From positions 3,472,001-3,536,000 of the forward strand of contig NC_059543.1 in the NCBI RefSeq assembly GCF_905220415.1: a stretch of DNA of 64,000 nucleotides. Reading direction: 5' to 3'. Origin of the DNA: Colias croceus. Its lineage: Eukaryota; Arthropoda; Insecta; Lepidoptera; Pieridae. A model generated the notes under the pieces. The model was not told the DNA's origin. It searched no databases and was given only the letters and a program-made list of their open reading frames with translations. Shown here in pieces: positions 24,086 through 37,497 of this stretch. Numbering within the stretch: the first letter of the stretch is position 1; every line of letters starts with the position of its first letter. A program made the translations under genes and the position numbers.

Positions 24086-24443
24086 TTAAGATAAATTTTC
24101 ATAACGTAGCTTTCTTGGTATTATATGCCATTGGAGATATGTATATGAATGCAGTTTGAATAAACGCAAAGGATTCATGGTCATGTTCCGAGCACGAGTT
24201 TGTTTTTGGCCGTACATGATGAAAACAGAGCCAAGAACTTTCTTTCCAAGGACGGTTAATCTTGGCATGGGAAAGCGCTCTATGATTCTCTGTAGTCTAT
24301 GGTCTGTGACCTTGGTTTGTATTACTGCAAGCGCAATGGCTGCGTTCCAAAAGATTTCTGTAGACTTGCTGGAAAATTCTACAAATTTGATACAGTGTCT
24401 CGAAAGCTTCAGCATTCATAATAAAATTAGGCTCAGTTGGTAG
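24086..24443. other. Unidentified segment open on both strands
   Basis: The segment is open for 109 codons on the minus strand (24086-24415) and 95 codons on the plus strand (24156-24443). Its composition is less AT-biased than its surroundings. The minus-strand translation (VTDHRLQRIIERFPMP, for example) looks more protein-like. A shifted minus frame (EAFETLYQICRIFQQ) gives a vague resemblance to insect cytochrome P450 helix regions, which would imply a frameshifted fossil exon. I do not regard that as established. There are no clear splice sites. Confidence 0.3.
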
Positions 24444-24877
24444 CGTTTCTTGAAAGATTGTATTTTAATTTAATTAAAAGTTAACATTTTAATATAATTG
24501 AAAATAAATTACTACCTATTGTTTAAGATACAGCTTTTCGTTCAAGAAATACTTTTTAAATTGTAATATTGTCTACTTATAGATGATTAGCTTCATTGCA
24601 AAATTCAATGTAGGTAGCATATCAAATTACTTTTTGACTGGAGAAATGTAATCGCTAAATAATTTCGGATCCGAAATAATAATTTGTCGTAATTTGTTTT
24701 GTAAGTAATTGGATTAAGCCCACGCTATAGCAATTTCGTTATATTTTATAAATTCTTCTGAGAAATTCTCTCCTTTCTCTAGATTATCCAACAAATATGA
24801 GTATTTTCCAGGTAAGAAAGCGACACTCTAACTCACATTATCACTTTCCATCGCGGCTAAATGCAATGTGCAACAAG

Positions 24878-25142
24878 TGATAACTGCGTTAAAAACAACC
24901 GACTTCAAACTTGCACTTGCAAAATTTACAAATACCTACAGACAAAAGTGCTCATAAAATAAAAACTACTGGGCCAATCCGAATAAAATTTTTATGGGAC
25001 CAATTTGACACCATCCCGCATCGAACAAAACAAGAATCACGTAAATCGGTTCAGAAACCTCGGAGTAATCGGTGTACATACATAAAAAAAAAAAACATAC
25101 CGGCCGAATTGATAACCTCCTCCTTTTTTTTGAAGTCGGTTA
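24878..25142 (-). mobile_element. ACCGACTTCAAA-ended MITE-like repeat, copy 2
   Basis: The inverse orientation of the copy at 13121-13368. Inverted repeats AACCGACTTCAAA (24897) and TGAAGTCGGTTA (to 25142) bracket matching internal sequence such as GAACAAAACAAGAATCACG. No coding capacity. Confidence 0.7.
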
Positions 25143-25177
25143 AAAAGACATGGATAGGTTATTAGGGAAGGTCACGT

Positions 25178-25425
25178 CGAAACGTGGCTAGTTAGCCACA
25201 ATTTACTTTAGTTGTCTCTTTCGCTCACTATAAAAACACCTATTGATCTAAAGTATACGATAGTGTGCCGCTTTTGAAGATCAAATGTTGTGACTTGTGT
25301 TAGTAACCTTGCTTGGAAGAAATTGCTTGAAGCAATAAAGCCGCCCTTTGCATCAAATGTCCTGTCTGTGTGTGTGAGTATTTTGTTTTGTATGCAATAA
25401 AGATTATAAATAAATAAATAACCTA
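25178..25425 (+). mobile_element. 3'-end fragment of a LINE with (AAAT)n tail
   Basis: The segment ends GCAATAAAGATTATAAATAA followed by more AAAT units, preceded by CAATAAAGCCGCCCTTTGC. I recognise this order as a frequent lepidopteran LINE 3' end. The left boundary is uncertain, and no coding part remains. Confidence 0.55.
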
Positions 25426-25841
25426 TTACCTAGATTACCTATCTATAGGTACCTTGTTTTCTTACACCTTGTTATATTAATACAATTGCGGCTAAATGTT
25501 AGATACTATAATAAATTTCCCTTCCTTTGTATAGAGAATTGTTGCCTACATTACTTATATCATATATGTATAATGTATATACTATTAAAGGCAGGCAAAA
25601 AGGTATGCTTAGAGATTGTTCAGAAATAATATTAAATGACGGGATTACAGGCTTGGAATTCGGTTCATTTATATCATGAAATACAATACAAATTAATTTA
25701 GCTTCGTTATTCGATTTCGGCCCAAAATAAAATACCATTTCGAATTTGAATAAATTGTTATAATTTCATTTATTAAATGATTAAATTGCTGTTAATTTTG
25801 TGTAGTTATAGATTCAGAAATTTGATGAAGAAATATAGGCA

Positions 25842-26032
25842 TACTAGAGGTCCGCCCCGGCTTCGCCCGTGGTACATATTTCGCAATAAAAGTATACTAT
25901 ATGTCCTTTCTCGGGTATCAAAATATCTCCATACCAAATTTCATGCAAATTGGTTCAGTAGTTTAGGCGTGATTGAGTAACAGACAGACAGACAGAGTTA
26001 GGTACTTTCGCATTTATAATATTAGTATGGAT
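25842..26032 (+). repeat. CTAG-headed dispersed repeat, GGTCCGCCCCGG subfamily
   Basis: It starts ACTAGAGGTCCGCCCCGGC, contains TTTCATGCAAATTGGTTCAG and a GACAGACAGACAGA tract, and ends TTTATAATATTAGTATGG. Related copies are at 27249-27418 (minus), 34138-34376 (plus) and 37315-37497 (minus). Confidence 0.75.
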
Positions 26033-27019
26033 TGCATTCATATAGCATGTTATTATACTGACGTGTGTGTTCTCGGGTTTATATTTATTTTATAGTGTTC
26101 GCTCCATACAATGCAGTATCTATAGTGATCTATAGTAACACAATATGTAGTTATATTCACATTACAATGCAGGATTGTTGAATATGTCTATCATCCAGAT
26201 ATGTAGGTGAGAGTCGTTAGAGTTAGAAGGTTAAATTTCACCTAAGGGCGATCTAGTATTAGATAGTAATACTGCGTAGAAAACAATATGAACCTTTAGT
26301 AAGAAGAAGCAAACGAGTTAGCAACAGAACATTAAAAAAGAGCGTGTTTGCCGAGCACACGTGTCAGAAGTGAAACTTCTTTGGCAAGACTCAAAGATAC
26401 CAAAATCGTCGCCTAAAGAAGTTTCATTTAAAAAATACTCAAAATATTGTATAACCTATGTACTTACGTTGTATGTAAACAAAAAAGTACACATAATGAA
26501 CAGTTATTTACGATTATACACTTTCCACAATTAAATTAACAAATTGTATTATGCAATAACCTTATAACCCACTGAACTACAATCCTGGCATTTGGTGCGT
26601 AACAGTGTGAATGAAGCCCAAACAATACGGCGCAAATGCCTTATTCCATTGGATTAGAGTCTACAATCGCGTGTTTTATTTGGATTCCGAATTTACTCCA
26701 ATTCGTACACCAACGGCGTGTAAAACAACGCTTCGTGACTAAATTCTGAAGTATATGTTACTGGTGCTTACCTAATCCATAGATTTCACGGTCTTATATC
26801 AAAATAGAAAATCTTACGTACATACACGCGCATATCTATCAGCAAAAACTTCATTAATGCGTATAGGTATTATCAAAATTATAACCAACTCAATGATCCT
26901 TCAGTATAAAAGTAGGTACTTGAAAATTTGGATTATTAAAATACTCAATTGCTTCTTCTCAGCAAGCAAAATAAATTGCTTTTCTACCCCGATTGAGCCC
27001 CAAGCGGCCCGATCGGTCC

Positions 27020-27048
27020 CAGACACAATAGATTTTCTATTGTGTCTG
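27020..27048. repeat. Perfect 13-bp-arm hairpin
   Basis: CAGACACAATAGA and TCTATTGTGTCTG pair perfectly around a 3-nt loop. Neighbouring sequence is GC-richer than average. Function unknown. Confidence 0.6.
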
Positions 27049-27248
27049 TGGTTCCGGGGCCTGAGTTACTGCATGATTTTAAAAGATTTACAAACATTTA
27101 AAAACTAAGTACCACATGTCTAACAAAATAAACGCTATTATAGATAAAAGGTATATTTAGCTTGTTTCTTTACAACGAACTATAATTATTGATGTCGGGT
27201 TTTTCAGAGTATAAAAAGAGACGAAAATAAAAATATAGTAAACATTAT

Positions 27249-27418
27249 CTAATATATAAAAATCAATGCCACTTTTCGTTGTAATTCCATAACTCGAGAA
27301 CGGCTGAACCGATTTCGATAATTCTTTTTTTATTATATTCCTTGAAGTACGAGGATGGTTCTTATGTAGAGAAAACGTTAATATGTACCACGGGCGAAGC
27401 CGGGGCGGACCGCTAGTT
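27249..27418 (-). repeat. CTAG-headed dispersed repeat, minus orientation
   Basis: It reads toward CGGGGCGGACCGCTAGT at the right end, the reverse of the head of the copy at 25842. The internal part (GAGAACGGCTGAACCGATTT) differs from that copy, so this is a related but distinct subfamily. Confidence 0.7.
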
Positions 27419-27473
27419 ATGGATAAAATATAAGAACAAAATAAAATACTATATTAAACTTAGATGTATCTAT

Positions 27474-27533
27474 CCGTCAATAATAATTTATCTTCTATTC
27501 TATACACATAATAAGATAAATTATTATTGGCGG
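27474..27533. repeat. Hairpin with 21-bp arms
   Basis: The arms 27474-27494 and 27513-27533 pair at 20 of 21 positions, the exception being a possible G-U pair, around an 18-nt loop. The size is compatible with a small MITE or a hairpin RNA. Confidence 0.6.
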
Positions 27534-28671
27534 AGATATAGGCAGTACGCACAAATGTTTGAAATTCTGATTATATTTCGAGATATTTACTTATGTTTAT
27601 ATTATGATCAACGTTGTTTAAAGAATAGAAGTCAAAAACATACAGTTTGCTCTATAAAATTAATTATTTTTGTTAAATTAACAATTTTAACAAAAATATG
27701 ATTGTTATCCCTCTTGTACCAATTTCTAAATATCACCTGGCTCCCGCTCATCACTTAAATATGATATGATTAAATAATTGGTTGATATCTGCAACCATAC
27801 ACTTAATACACAACATCACTATCCCGTTCTAATTACCGATTCACAAAACTGCAGTCACTTAATTACCGATTCAACGGTTCCGCATCCCGAAATAGAAGGC
27901 AATTGCGATTGTAAGTGAAGTCGAACATCTGGGGCGTCTTGGCAATTTGCATGAATTCCGGTAGATTCCGATTGGCGTGCTTGTGATGCCTTACTGGTGC
28001 ATTTCAAATTGCCTATGACGAAACTGCCGATTAGTTCTGCATATGTATGACGGTATGCATATGGGTGTCGTGTTTTACGGGCTTTGGGCTTGTCTCTATG
28101 GCCAAAGAAGTCACTGTAGATGCGTGATTGAAATGTTATCGTAGAGTCTAGTATAGTTTTACTACTTGTGAAAAATTAATCAATTTTATCTCTATCTATT
28201 TTATCGTGTCGAATTATAACTTTTTAATACTACCATCAACTAATAATATAGGTAGGTAACCAACCAATCATAAAATTATAGACCTTGGTAATAATTCCGA
28301 AGTTTATTTATGTCTCTTTAATAAATCAAAATGACGCGAATGCCAAGTTATTGAATTAAAACTAACGCTTTATCTTATAATTATAAAACTTTAGTTGAGC
28401 GAATAAAATATGCAGGAGGTAAAGACTATTTATTTGCTCATGAAATATATGCTTACATTACTAACTATAATTATTCTCGACTAGTTGATGTTTGCGTTTC
28501 ATTACTACAACTTTGTATTTTCGTTCTTTAACTAGCATTATGCTAATTAAAACACTAACCATATACAGAGTTGCCCATTTTAGCACTACACATGTTATTT
28601 TCATGACTCTCTTGTTACTTTTATACTCTTCGTTTGTTTTTCTTATGGAACTAGCAAACCGGGTGTAATCC

Positions 28672-28850
28672 GTTTCGCCACCAGATATAGGTAACTTTTA
28701 CACCTTTATAACTTTTACACCTTTTCTTTGCTATAAACCGCACGGAGCCCGAGACCTTTCCAACGAATGCAAAACCGTGGAAATAGGTTCGTGCATTCTG
28801 GCGTCAGGAAGGAAAACCCGACCCGATTTTATATAGTAGATAACACCTAG
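28672..28850 (+). repeat. Lepidopteran interspersed repeat fragment
   Basis: It contains GCTATAAACCGCACGGAGCC and CCGAGACCTTTCCAACGAAT followed by TATATAGTAGAT. I recognise this order from common lepidopteran retroposon 3' regions. Boundaries are approximate. Confidence 0.5.
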
Positions 28851-31840
28851 ATTAGAACCTTTCTATCACCAAATCTTACACCAAATAATCTTTGTGTTAC
28901 TATGACTACAGCTTATATATTCCAAGTTATAGTTGCCTATTGGAATTCGGGCAGGATTAGCAATCTGGGTCACACTATTGGAAACGTTATCAAGCCTTTG
29001 CAGATCGGCGTTAAAGAGGCTGGAAACTCTTATTCTTCATGCAATCCCATTTAGATCTTCAAACCCTTTGAACCGTTGAATTGTGAATATGTCGCTGAGC
29101 ATTAGATGACGCACAAGTTGATATTTCTTCTGTACAAAGATATTTCCTGCAAACTTGTAAGGAACACGTGGAAGTAATATACAAAAATGCTTTGTTGATT
29201 ATAGTTTTTTGTCTAAATATAGGCCATAATCTCGGGTACGATTTTAAAGTATGGATATTAGAATATATCGTCTTGATATTTAGAAAATCGAAATAAAAAT
29301 ATATCAAAATAATAAATGATATCCCTTATAAGATGGTAATATCTCACTATCTTTACAAGAGAGCTGAATTTCATGAGTTATCTGTATCGACAGCGAAATT
29401 AATTTTCTGAAAACGTTAATGAATGATAAACACTGCAATTTAATGTCTTTGTCGATCTCATTTGTAGCGAACATGAGCAGAGAACCACTCAAACTGTAAA
29501 GAAAGATATTTCAATCAAACCAAGCTCTCATGCGATCTTTTGAAAGTCAACATAGTTGAGGGTCCTTGTGTTACTATTGCGAAGAGCAACCTGTCTACGA
29601 ACTTCGTTAGGTTAGTATTTGTGCTTATTTACATTTAATTGAAATCGTCTGAGTTAACTGCGATTTAGATTTATATTATAAACATTTGTTTATATTACTA
29701 GTTGATCCGCAAATGTTATTTTGCCTTAATTATCTTTTAGGGGAATGAATATGATTCGCAGTCCTACCCAATATGCATACAAATTTTCATGACCAGGGTT
29801 GGACCATTTCGGAGGAGTTTAATTACAAACTCCATGACACGAGAATTTTATATGTTAAATAAAATACCTCGAAAAGTATTAAATAGACTTGTAATAATAG
29901 ATAATAATAGCTTATTGTATATTCTTTGTAAATTAAAGAACTAAATAAAATTGGGCGTTTTAATTATTTTTAACGAGCGCTCAACGTATTTGGAGAATGT
30001 CAATTAACCTCTAGTGTGCGTATCTGAAAAGTACCTATAAAACTTTTTCATTAAAGGGATTCGCATGCTCTAAAAATAATATAGTCACTATATAATCATA
30101 CTACATATTTATAATATCTACAGTTAGGTATACTAGAGTCATACAAACCTAGAGTTTATAAATGGAGCTTTTAGTTTAGTTTATTGTATAATGATATGTT
30201 GTTTATAAATAAAAGTGAAACAAAGTTTTTAATATTCAAATACGTTATCAAATGCGAACTTCTAGTTTGCTTTGAATGGCAGTTAACAAACTGCATTTGT
30301 GGCGTGTTGCATGGCGTTTTATCTTGGGCTATTTATTAAAATTTACTTTATATTCATGAATGGAAAATCTTTTTCATTTTGTTCATGTCATAAAGAATGG
30401 CATTGTAAATTATTCTCTTTATTCATAAACATTAAAAAAGCAACCGTGCCTCGGAAAAATTGCAGGTGTCCGTGAATTAATTAAAACCAACGATACACAT
30501 ATTATGTGAAACGTGTCCGGAAAGCGCCTGTTTTGTAGTTTAATTATGGAAAAGTAAATTGTCCAAAAAACTGGCCGCAGTAAAATGTTTCATTTTGTAG
30601 CTCGAAAATGGTTAATGCAAGCGACTGCCCGATGTTTTAAAATAAATATTTTAACGCTAATTATTGTCGGATGTTTTCGGCCGGACCAACGTTTCTTTAT
30701 AAATATTTATTTTTGTGTTTATTATTTCTGGTTAATTGAAATGAAACAGTATAATTGATGCAATATTTTTGTTATAAACATCTGCAGAGCACAGGGAAAA
30801 TACGGGCTTTGTTATGTTGTCAATAACAAAAACGTGGTATTGTTAGAGCCGGAGTTGATCTAGTGAAATGCGTTCAATCAAACTATTTAGAGCATTCCTT
30901 ACACGTGATTCGATTCCAAAGCTATTGGGTTTCGTAGGAATTCTTTGTTCTCATGGGCCAATATCCCCTAACGGTATGCAGGAACATGAATGAAAAAGGG
31001 ATCGTCCCGACTCCAATATAAAGGACAAATGTTTGTCTGTTACCTACGATCGATGTTTGTTCGAGAGATGGGTGATTTAATACTATTTTGGCCTTCGATT
31101 ATTTATTAATTAAATTAATGCCTTGTGTGTTTCAATGTGAACGTTTGTGTACTGTCCAACGTAATCACATTAATGATTAATCAATTTCAATTTATTTTAT
31201 AAACAAAGTCTCTATACCTAACTCTAGAAGTGAAACAATTATAAAACATTTGTGTACGAATACCGCATTGGCTTCTTTAAAAGTCTGGGAATTCTGCCTT
31301 TATAAAGAATTGGAGAAAGAAACCTTAGGAATAAATTTAATAACATTTCGTTCTGGTATAAATTCTAAGAATGACGTGAAGTCGTGAATAGTACTTGGTT
31401 TTGAACCTTCTTTGAAATATCAAGACGAAGTAGAAAGAACTAGGTATAAGTAAATATTTCTTGAAGAAAATATTGTACAAATACATTTTATAAATAATAA
31501 GTGAGTTTAGCCAATAAAATAAGAGTATACAGCAAGTTTGAAAATATACGTAATTAAATGGATATTAATTAAAATTTGCCATTCCCATTGGTGGGTGAAT
31601 TGAATTCGTTAACGAGGCTGCCATAATTATGGGCGTCTTTGAAAATTTCCTTTTTCGTGTTACACTTCCTAATGAATGTGACAAATCTAATCTCTCTATC
31701 TAAAGACACCGTAATGATTTTCTATGGGTTATTCAGTCGGCCTTTTATTTTCCATTTATACCCACAGCTTTCCTCTGAACAAAGGTATAAGACGGAGACC
31801 CAAATTAGTAGTAATTAAGTATGTATTTTTTTATACATTA

Positions 31841-31996
31841 AAAAAACGACGTGTGGCACGCAGAAAAGCTATTGCATGCTTATGCCTTCAAGCCACACCT
31901 CCGCCCGTCGGAGTGGGGAGCGTGAGGTTTTTTCGTTACGTAATTTCTCGATTCGGTCCCCGCGCTCAAGGCGAATAATAATGCAATAGCTTTTAA
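31841..31996 (+). mobile_element. AAGCTATTGCAT MITE-like repeat, copy 2
   Basis: The inverse of 17770-17941, sharing CCACACCTCCGCCCGTCGGA and AAGCTATTGCATGC. Relative to copy 1 it lacks about 25 bp between the GTGTGGCAC end and the AAGCTATTGCAT motif, and it has changes near the right end. Confidence 0.7.
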
Positions 31997-34900
31997 AAAT
32001 GATTTCACTTTGAGAAAAGATTATAATAGGTAATCAGTCTAGATTTTTTATCCAGCTTGCTACGAATCTTAACAAGCGCATATATAGCAATTTAGTTAGA
32101 ATTTCCTACCAAAGTTTGCTCTAACAAAATCCCATATCAACGCTCTGAATATCCGTATGCAGCGTGCCCCGGCGAGCCAGTGAGGTAACCAATTTATATA
32201 GGAAACTCGAAACTTGGAAACCAAACAAACAATGGTACCTGCACACTGCACTCGATGGGGCGAAGCAGTGATTACACTGAAACTACCGAGTACCCACTAC
32301 TCCAACTTAATTGGATTACGGATACAGAAATGGCAGACGGTATTCATGTATTTATAAAATTCCCCTTTAAATGGCGTATGAACAGTGTATGTAAATTAAT
32401 TTTCGTTTAATATTATTTTAATACGTGTGGCTTTTGTGTAAATATCTCGTATGCGTTGCAATGTTATTACATAAAAACGAAGATTACATAGTGCACTCAT
32501 TATATTCAGCCTCATGAGAATTTTAGCGGTTATGTTTAGACTTTAGGTATCTTAATACTTGTATTTTAGTCTTCAGCAACTAAAAAACTTTCTTCTTCAT
32601 TGTTTCTTTTCATTATAGGAAAGATGGTAAAATTATTCTATGGGCACGTATAATTAACAAAAATACGGCTAATTAATTTACAGATAATATGATGATCTAA
32701 AGCTTTCTATGAAATCTATCTATTGATCGATAACTAATGGATAAGTTGTCGCAAAATTCAAAACTTAATTGAAAAGTGTTAAAGTATTGTTTAAATTTAG
32801 TTTTAAATTAAAAGCATCCCTTCGTCACCTTGAAGACAAAGTAGATGAGATCATAGCAGTAATCTCCTTAAGATCTTTGTCATTACTTTGTTAAGTGAAC
32901 ACTGCGTATATACTAAATGAATCCTGCTGAGTGAACTTGAATAATAAACTATGCTTTTAAACATTTCAAAGAAAATACTGCTTTTGTTAGGTACAATGGA
33001 ATGTAATTTTTAAATGTTAAAAAGAGTATACAGTTTTACAAAACGATTTCTAAAGGTCGATCAAATGAAAAACAATAAAAAATAGTCTTTAAACTCAAAT
33101 ATAGATCAGCACAAAGGTTCCTCGCTTTCCGCCTACGGAATGATATTGGCCAAGTAAAATCATTAAGCATTGGTGGAAAGGTATCGAAGATAAATATTTC
33201 GCAGGCCTTCAAATTGAAATCATTGTGTGGTAAAGTATTCATATCTACAAGGGTAGAACGATAAAATAATTTAAAATTTGCAAAGGTCTGCAGTAATATT
33301 AATAGTCACTTTGAACGAAGAACGAGAACTGCGTTTAAAATCATTGAAACTAATCCGGAACACGGCTTGTTAGGCTGACAAGGCGGAATCCTCTTAGTTT
33401 TCATTTAACCTTTTTCTCGAAGTCAGCATTGCGGCTAATAAGCGTTCAAGCGGTATTCATTAAGCCGCAGACGAGAGGTTATCGATTTTGAAGTTCGTCT
33501 AATAAAGGTAAATTCTCCTCAATACTGCGTCGGAATTACGAAAAGAAGCTCTAATAAAACGCGCGCTTTGTTCCGCTTTGGATTCAATTAATAGCCCACT
33601 GCAGTGCCTTTGAAGATTGCTTTACTCTTTCAACTACATATATTTCATTTGCCATCGCATTCATAAATTGAACGTTATATTCGTAGCGCGGATGTAGCAG
33701 TTTGTAAAGTCGATTTACACTCGGCATACTTAAATTCAATTCGCCGAATGCCATGCCTTGAGTGGTTGTTTATTCAGCAATAAATAGGCAGTACCGTTCA
33801 CTACTCTAACAAGTTCTGTATTTCAATGAATTCACTCCGCCTATTGGTTTCCGTGGATTTTAAAAGCAGACTAGTGCTTTCGTCAAATGAGTTTTCTTTT
33901 TCTACGTTTTGCGATCCGGACTTTTTTCATACTGCTTGATCTTTCAAGACGACGCGCTATTCCATTTGGGTTTTGTAGAAAATCTTTTAAAACGTTGCTA
34001 TTTTTAAAACGTAGTATTTACTACTAAAAGACAGTATGTACTTTTTCTTTATTTGTTTAAAAAGCATTGCACTTATTGGTGATAAAGCTGACTGCTTTTC
34101 GTCGAGGTGTTCAAGTACCTGGGCCATTTTATAGATAACTAGGTTTCAGCCCGCGGCTTCGCCCGCGCAGTCAAAGAAAAACCCGCATAGTTCCCGTTCC
34201 CGTGGGATGTCAGGGATTGCGTCATTTTCCCGGGATAAAAAGTAGCCTATGTCCTTTCTCGGGTATCAAAATATCTCTATACCAAATTTCATGCAAATTG
34301 GTTCAGTAGTTAAGGCGTGATTGAGTAACAGACAGACAGACAGACAGAGTTACTTTCGCATTTATAATATGTATGGAAGTATGGATTTCTTATTCCAATT
34401 ATTATTATATTTTTATGGAATTTAAAAGGTTAGTAGAGCAAAAGAGGCACGTTTTCACACGCTGACGGCGCGCACGTCCGATGGCAAATGGCGCGAAAAA
34501 TTATACACTCTGAATTCCACACAGGTTCCATATGGACTACATTTTCTGACAATATTTTACGTAAATTCTATTGAAAGAACCTGCTTGTAATTTTCTCCAT
34601 GAAAAAATTGTTCTATGCCTTTTGGGGTTCTATAGTTTATTTTATCAGATAATTTAATTATAACATTTAATTACAAAATATGTGCTTTCGCGATAAGGAA
34701 TAAAGATAGGTATTGTTTATTTTTCGTTTAGAAAAACACAGTAGGTACAGTTAGAAGTTAACTTGGTAGAGATAAGTGATTCGTTTAAATGATAGACGAA
34801 ATCAGTTAAATGTGAACAACAAACGTATTTTTCATCATTAAAATTCGAGAGACAAATTCTGTGATGTATTCAGAAGCAAATCGACAACCGAGAAATCAAA

Positions 34901-37314
34901 TCAAAACTGAATAGTGTCTAATAAAAAATAACTAGGACAAACTAACGACGAATCGATCGATGAATTGATTGTCGGTGTATGCAACCGATTGCAATGCCAT
35001 TGTATAACAAAAGTCCTGTTAATATTTTATTTAAAAATGTTTAAGATTGTTATTTCTGATGGATTGTATTATAGAATAAGCAAACGGGAATTTCCATAAA
35101 TTTGTTTAGATTTACGAATTACGAGAGTGCTTCTTTATTTAATGAATAAATCACATTTTAAATCTGTTAAAAGTCTTATATCTAAAACTCATTGTTATGT
35201 AAAACTTTTGGTCTCTCCAACTGTACAAACGTTTTCAGATGTATTTCTTAATTGTCTATTTGCTTGAAACCCAATAGTTGTGGATGTAGAGACAGTTCTA
35301 TTATAAGCATACGAGTTTAGCGATTAACATGAAACTGTTATTAAGTTCGGAAATTGCACATCACTAGTTTAGTATGCAGTAGTTACTGATAACATGCAGT
35401 GACCACGTTCGTTCGTTTTATGTTGGTTATGTTTGAGAATAACCTTAGACAGAGTTGAATGGAATATACGTGCAAATTATATGTATTTTAAAACATGTAG
35501 AATTAGTATACAGTATTCAGAACCTATACAATGATTCATGTTTTCAAACTCTTCTTAGTCTTTCTTTAAGAAATATTGTTATACTTTGAATATAGTAATT
35601 AAAACTTTATAAAAACTTCTACCAACATAAATTATAACACTATTTGCTTACTTTAAAAATATAATTGATTAAATGAGCGATCTACAAAGTAGAACCTCGC
35701 CTCGTTTCCCCAGTTCGCAGTGAAATTTTTGAGTTAGTCTGCATGTAACAAATAGCTCTAACAAACTTATCGTACATTTCTACGTAAATCCTCGGCCTCC
35801 CAAAGGATATATAATATCCGACTTTCCAATTAGCTGCAACTTGCACTTCAAATTTCCGTTAGGGGCCAAAGTGCACTAAGGTTCCATGAATCTTGCTACT
35901 CGCAATGGTTACTCACTGCCGAGTTTCAAACTTATATATTGTAAGTTCCTGCTCAAAGATATACCTTTTCTGGGCGCGATCGTAAATTTGCATATAGACA
36001 TAAAATGTTAGCATGCATTTTACGAGACTTTTATAGACGTGCATCTGTTTTGTAGCTTGTAGGATGTAGGTAATTCCTTGTACCTACAGACTATGTAAAC
36101 GGTATTTTCCATAAACGAAGCAGATAATTGCAAGGTTGGGATTACTGAACCCGTATTTATGTAATGCTCATGTTCAGTTATGTATTGACATGATATTGTG
36201 TGAAATCTCTTTACGACACTTACACTAGCGTTATCTAGTTAGTTATCCATAGCGGATAAATATTATCCGCATAAGTTATATTTCTTAAGAGGATGCAATA
36301 AATGTTTCTTCATTCACTTAAATATTAGACAACTTCATTGTTGCACACTTACATTGTTACTCGTATGTTCATAATAGTTGCCATTGCCATTAATTAGGTG
36401 AAATACGGTGAAGGAATTACCTAAATATAAATTGAAGGAAGTGGAAAGTGAAAAATTTCCATTATGTACCACTTAGGTATATATATTACGAAATACTTTG
36501 CATTAAATAGGTCCCTAGAGTTTACAGTTTAGTTACGTATCTATGTTCATTCATGGTCCGTATTTCAACTTCCTATTAATTAGAAAATAATGATTGAATA
36601 CCGCATTTAAAGGTTATTAAAATACCATCAATCAAATTGATTTATTCGAACGCTGTTTCGGAAATTTTAATTAAAAATCCGACGAAGGTTGCGGCTCTAA
36701 CCGACGCATTATGCAAATTTGGTTACCTCGTGCACAATGCTGATAAATTTCTAATCATGATTTGTGCAAAATTATTTTATTTTATTACATTGATCTATAA
36801 TACAGGTTGATTATTTATAACAACAACATTACTTAACAGGCTCAATTTAATTTCTGTTTTTCTCAGCTTTAATGTTATATTGTTGATATTGCTTGTTCAC
36901 GAGAAGTCACATTTAATTCATTTATGTTTTGTGTTTCATCAAGAATTTTTTGTTAAAGTTAAGTTAAGGTTGTTAAAGTAAAAGAAAACAATTATTGTAT
37001 ACCTTTGTAATTTGCCGTTTTTTGTCACACAATTTTACTATTATCGGTGTGCCTTGTAATTGGCGTTTTTATATGTAATTAGTATAATTTATCTTATCAA
37101 CAGCTGTAAGGTACCTTTTATGAATAAAATAAAAAAAAAAAATAAATAAAATAAATCTATTCTTCTCATTATTCATTACATACCTAGTTACGCCTATTCA
37201 TTGAAATTTCAAACGAAAGTTTAGATATTAGTTTTAAGCATTAAAATAGTTATTGTGCGCTATAGTTTATCATTGTTCAACAGATTCAAAAATCTTTGTG
37301 CCTAATCTTGTTAA
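31997..37314. other. Gene-free stretch with one dispersed repeat
   Basis: No gene is seen. The repeat at 34138-34376 lies inside. A tract ending ATGAATAAAATAAAA then an A-tract at about 37110-37160 could be a retroposon tail. The patch at about 33300-33800 is less AT-rich and non-repetitive to the eye, but without recognisable content. Confidence 0.5.
34138..34376 (+). repeat. CTAG-headed dispersed repeat
   Basis: It starts ACTAGGTTTCAGCCCGCGG, shares TATCAAAATATCTCTATACC and the GACAGACA tract with 37315-37497 in inverse orientation, and ends TTTATAATATGTATGG. This copy is longer than the one at 25842, having an extra segment after the head. Confidence 0.75.
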
Positions 37315-37497
37315 TCCATACTAATACTATAAATGCGAAAGTAACTCTGTCTGTCTGTCTGTTACTCAATCACGCCTAAACTACTGAACCAATTTGCATG
37401 AAATTTGGTATAGAGATATTTTGATACCAGAGAAGGACATAGGCTACTTTTTATTGCGAAATATGTACCACGGGCGAAGCCGGGGCGGACCGCTAGT
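37315..37497 (-). repeat. CTAG-headed dispersed repeat, minus orientation
   Basis: The reverse of the 25842 type: it begins CATACTAATACTATAAATGC, has (TCTG)n, and ends CGGGGCGGACCGCTAGT. Confidence 0.75.

Larger units (their letters stand above)
26033..31840. other. Gene-free stretch with repeats and small hairpins
   Basis: No gene can be supported; open frames here are short and without motifs. It contains hairpins at 27020-27048 and 27474-27533, a dispersed repeat at 27249-27418 and a LINE-type remnant at about 28672-28850. Confidence 0.5.
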
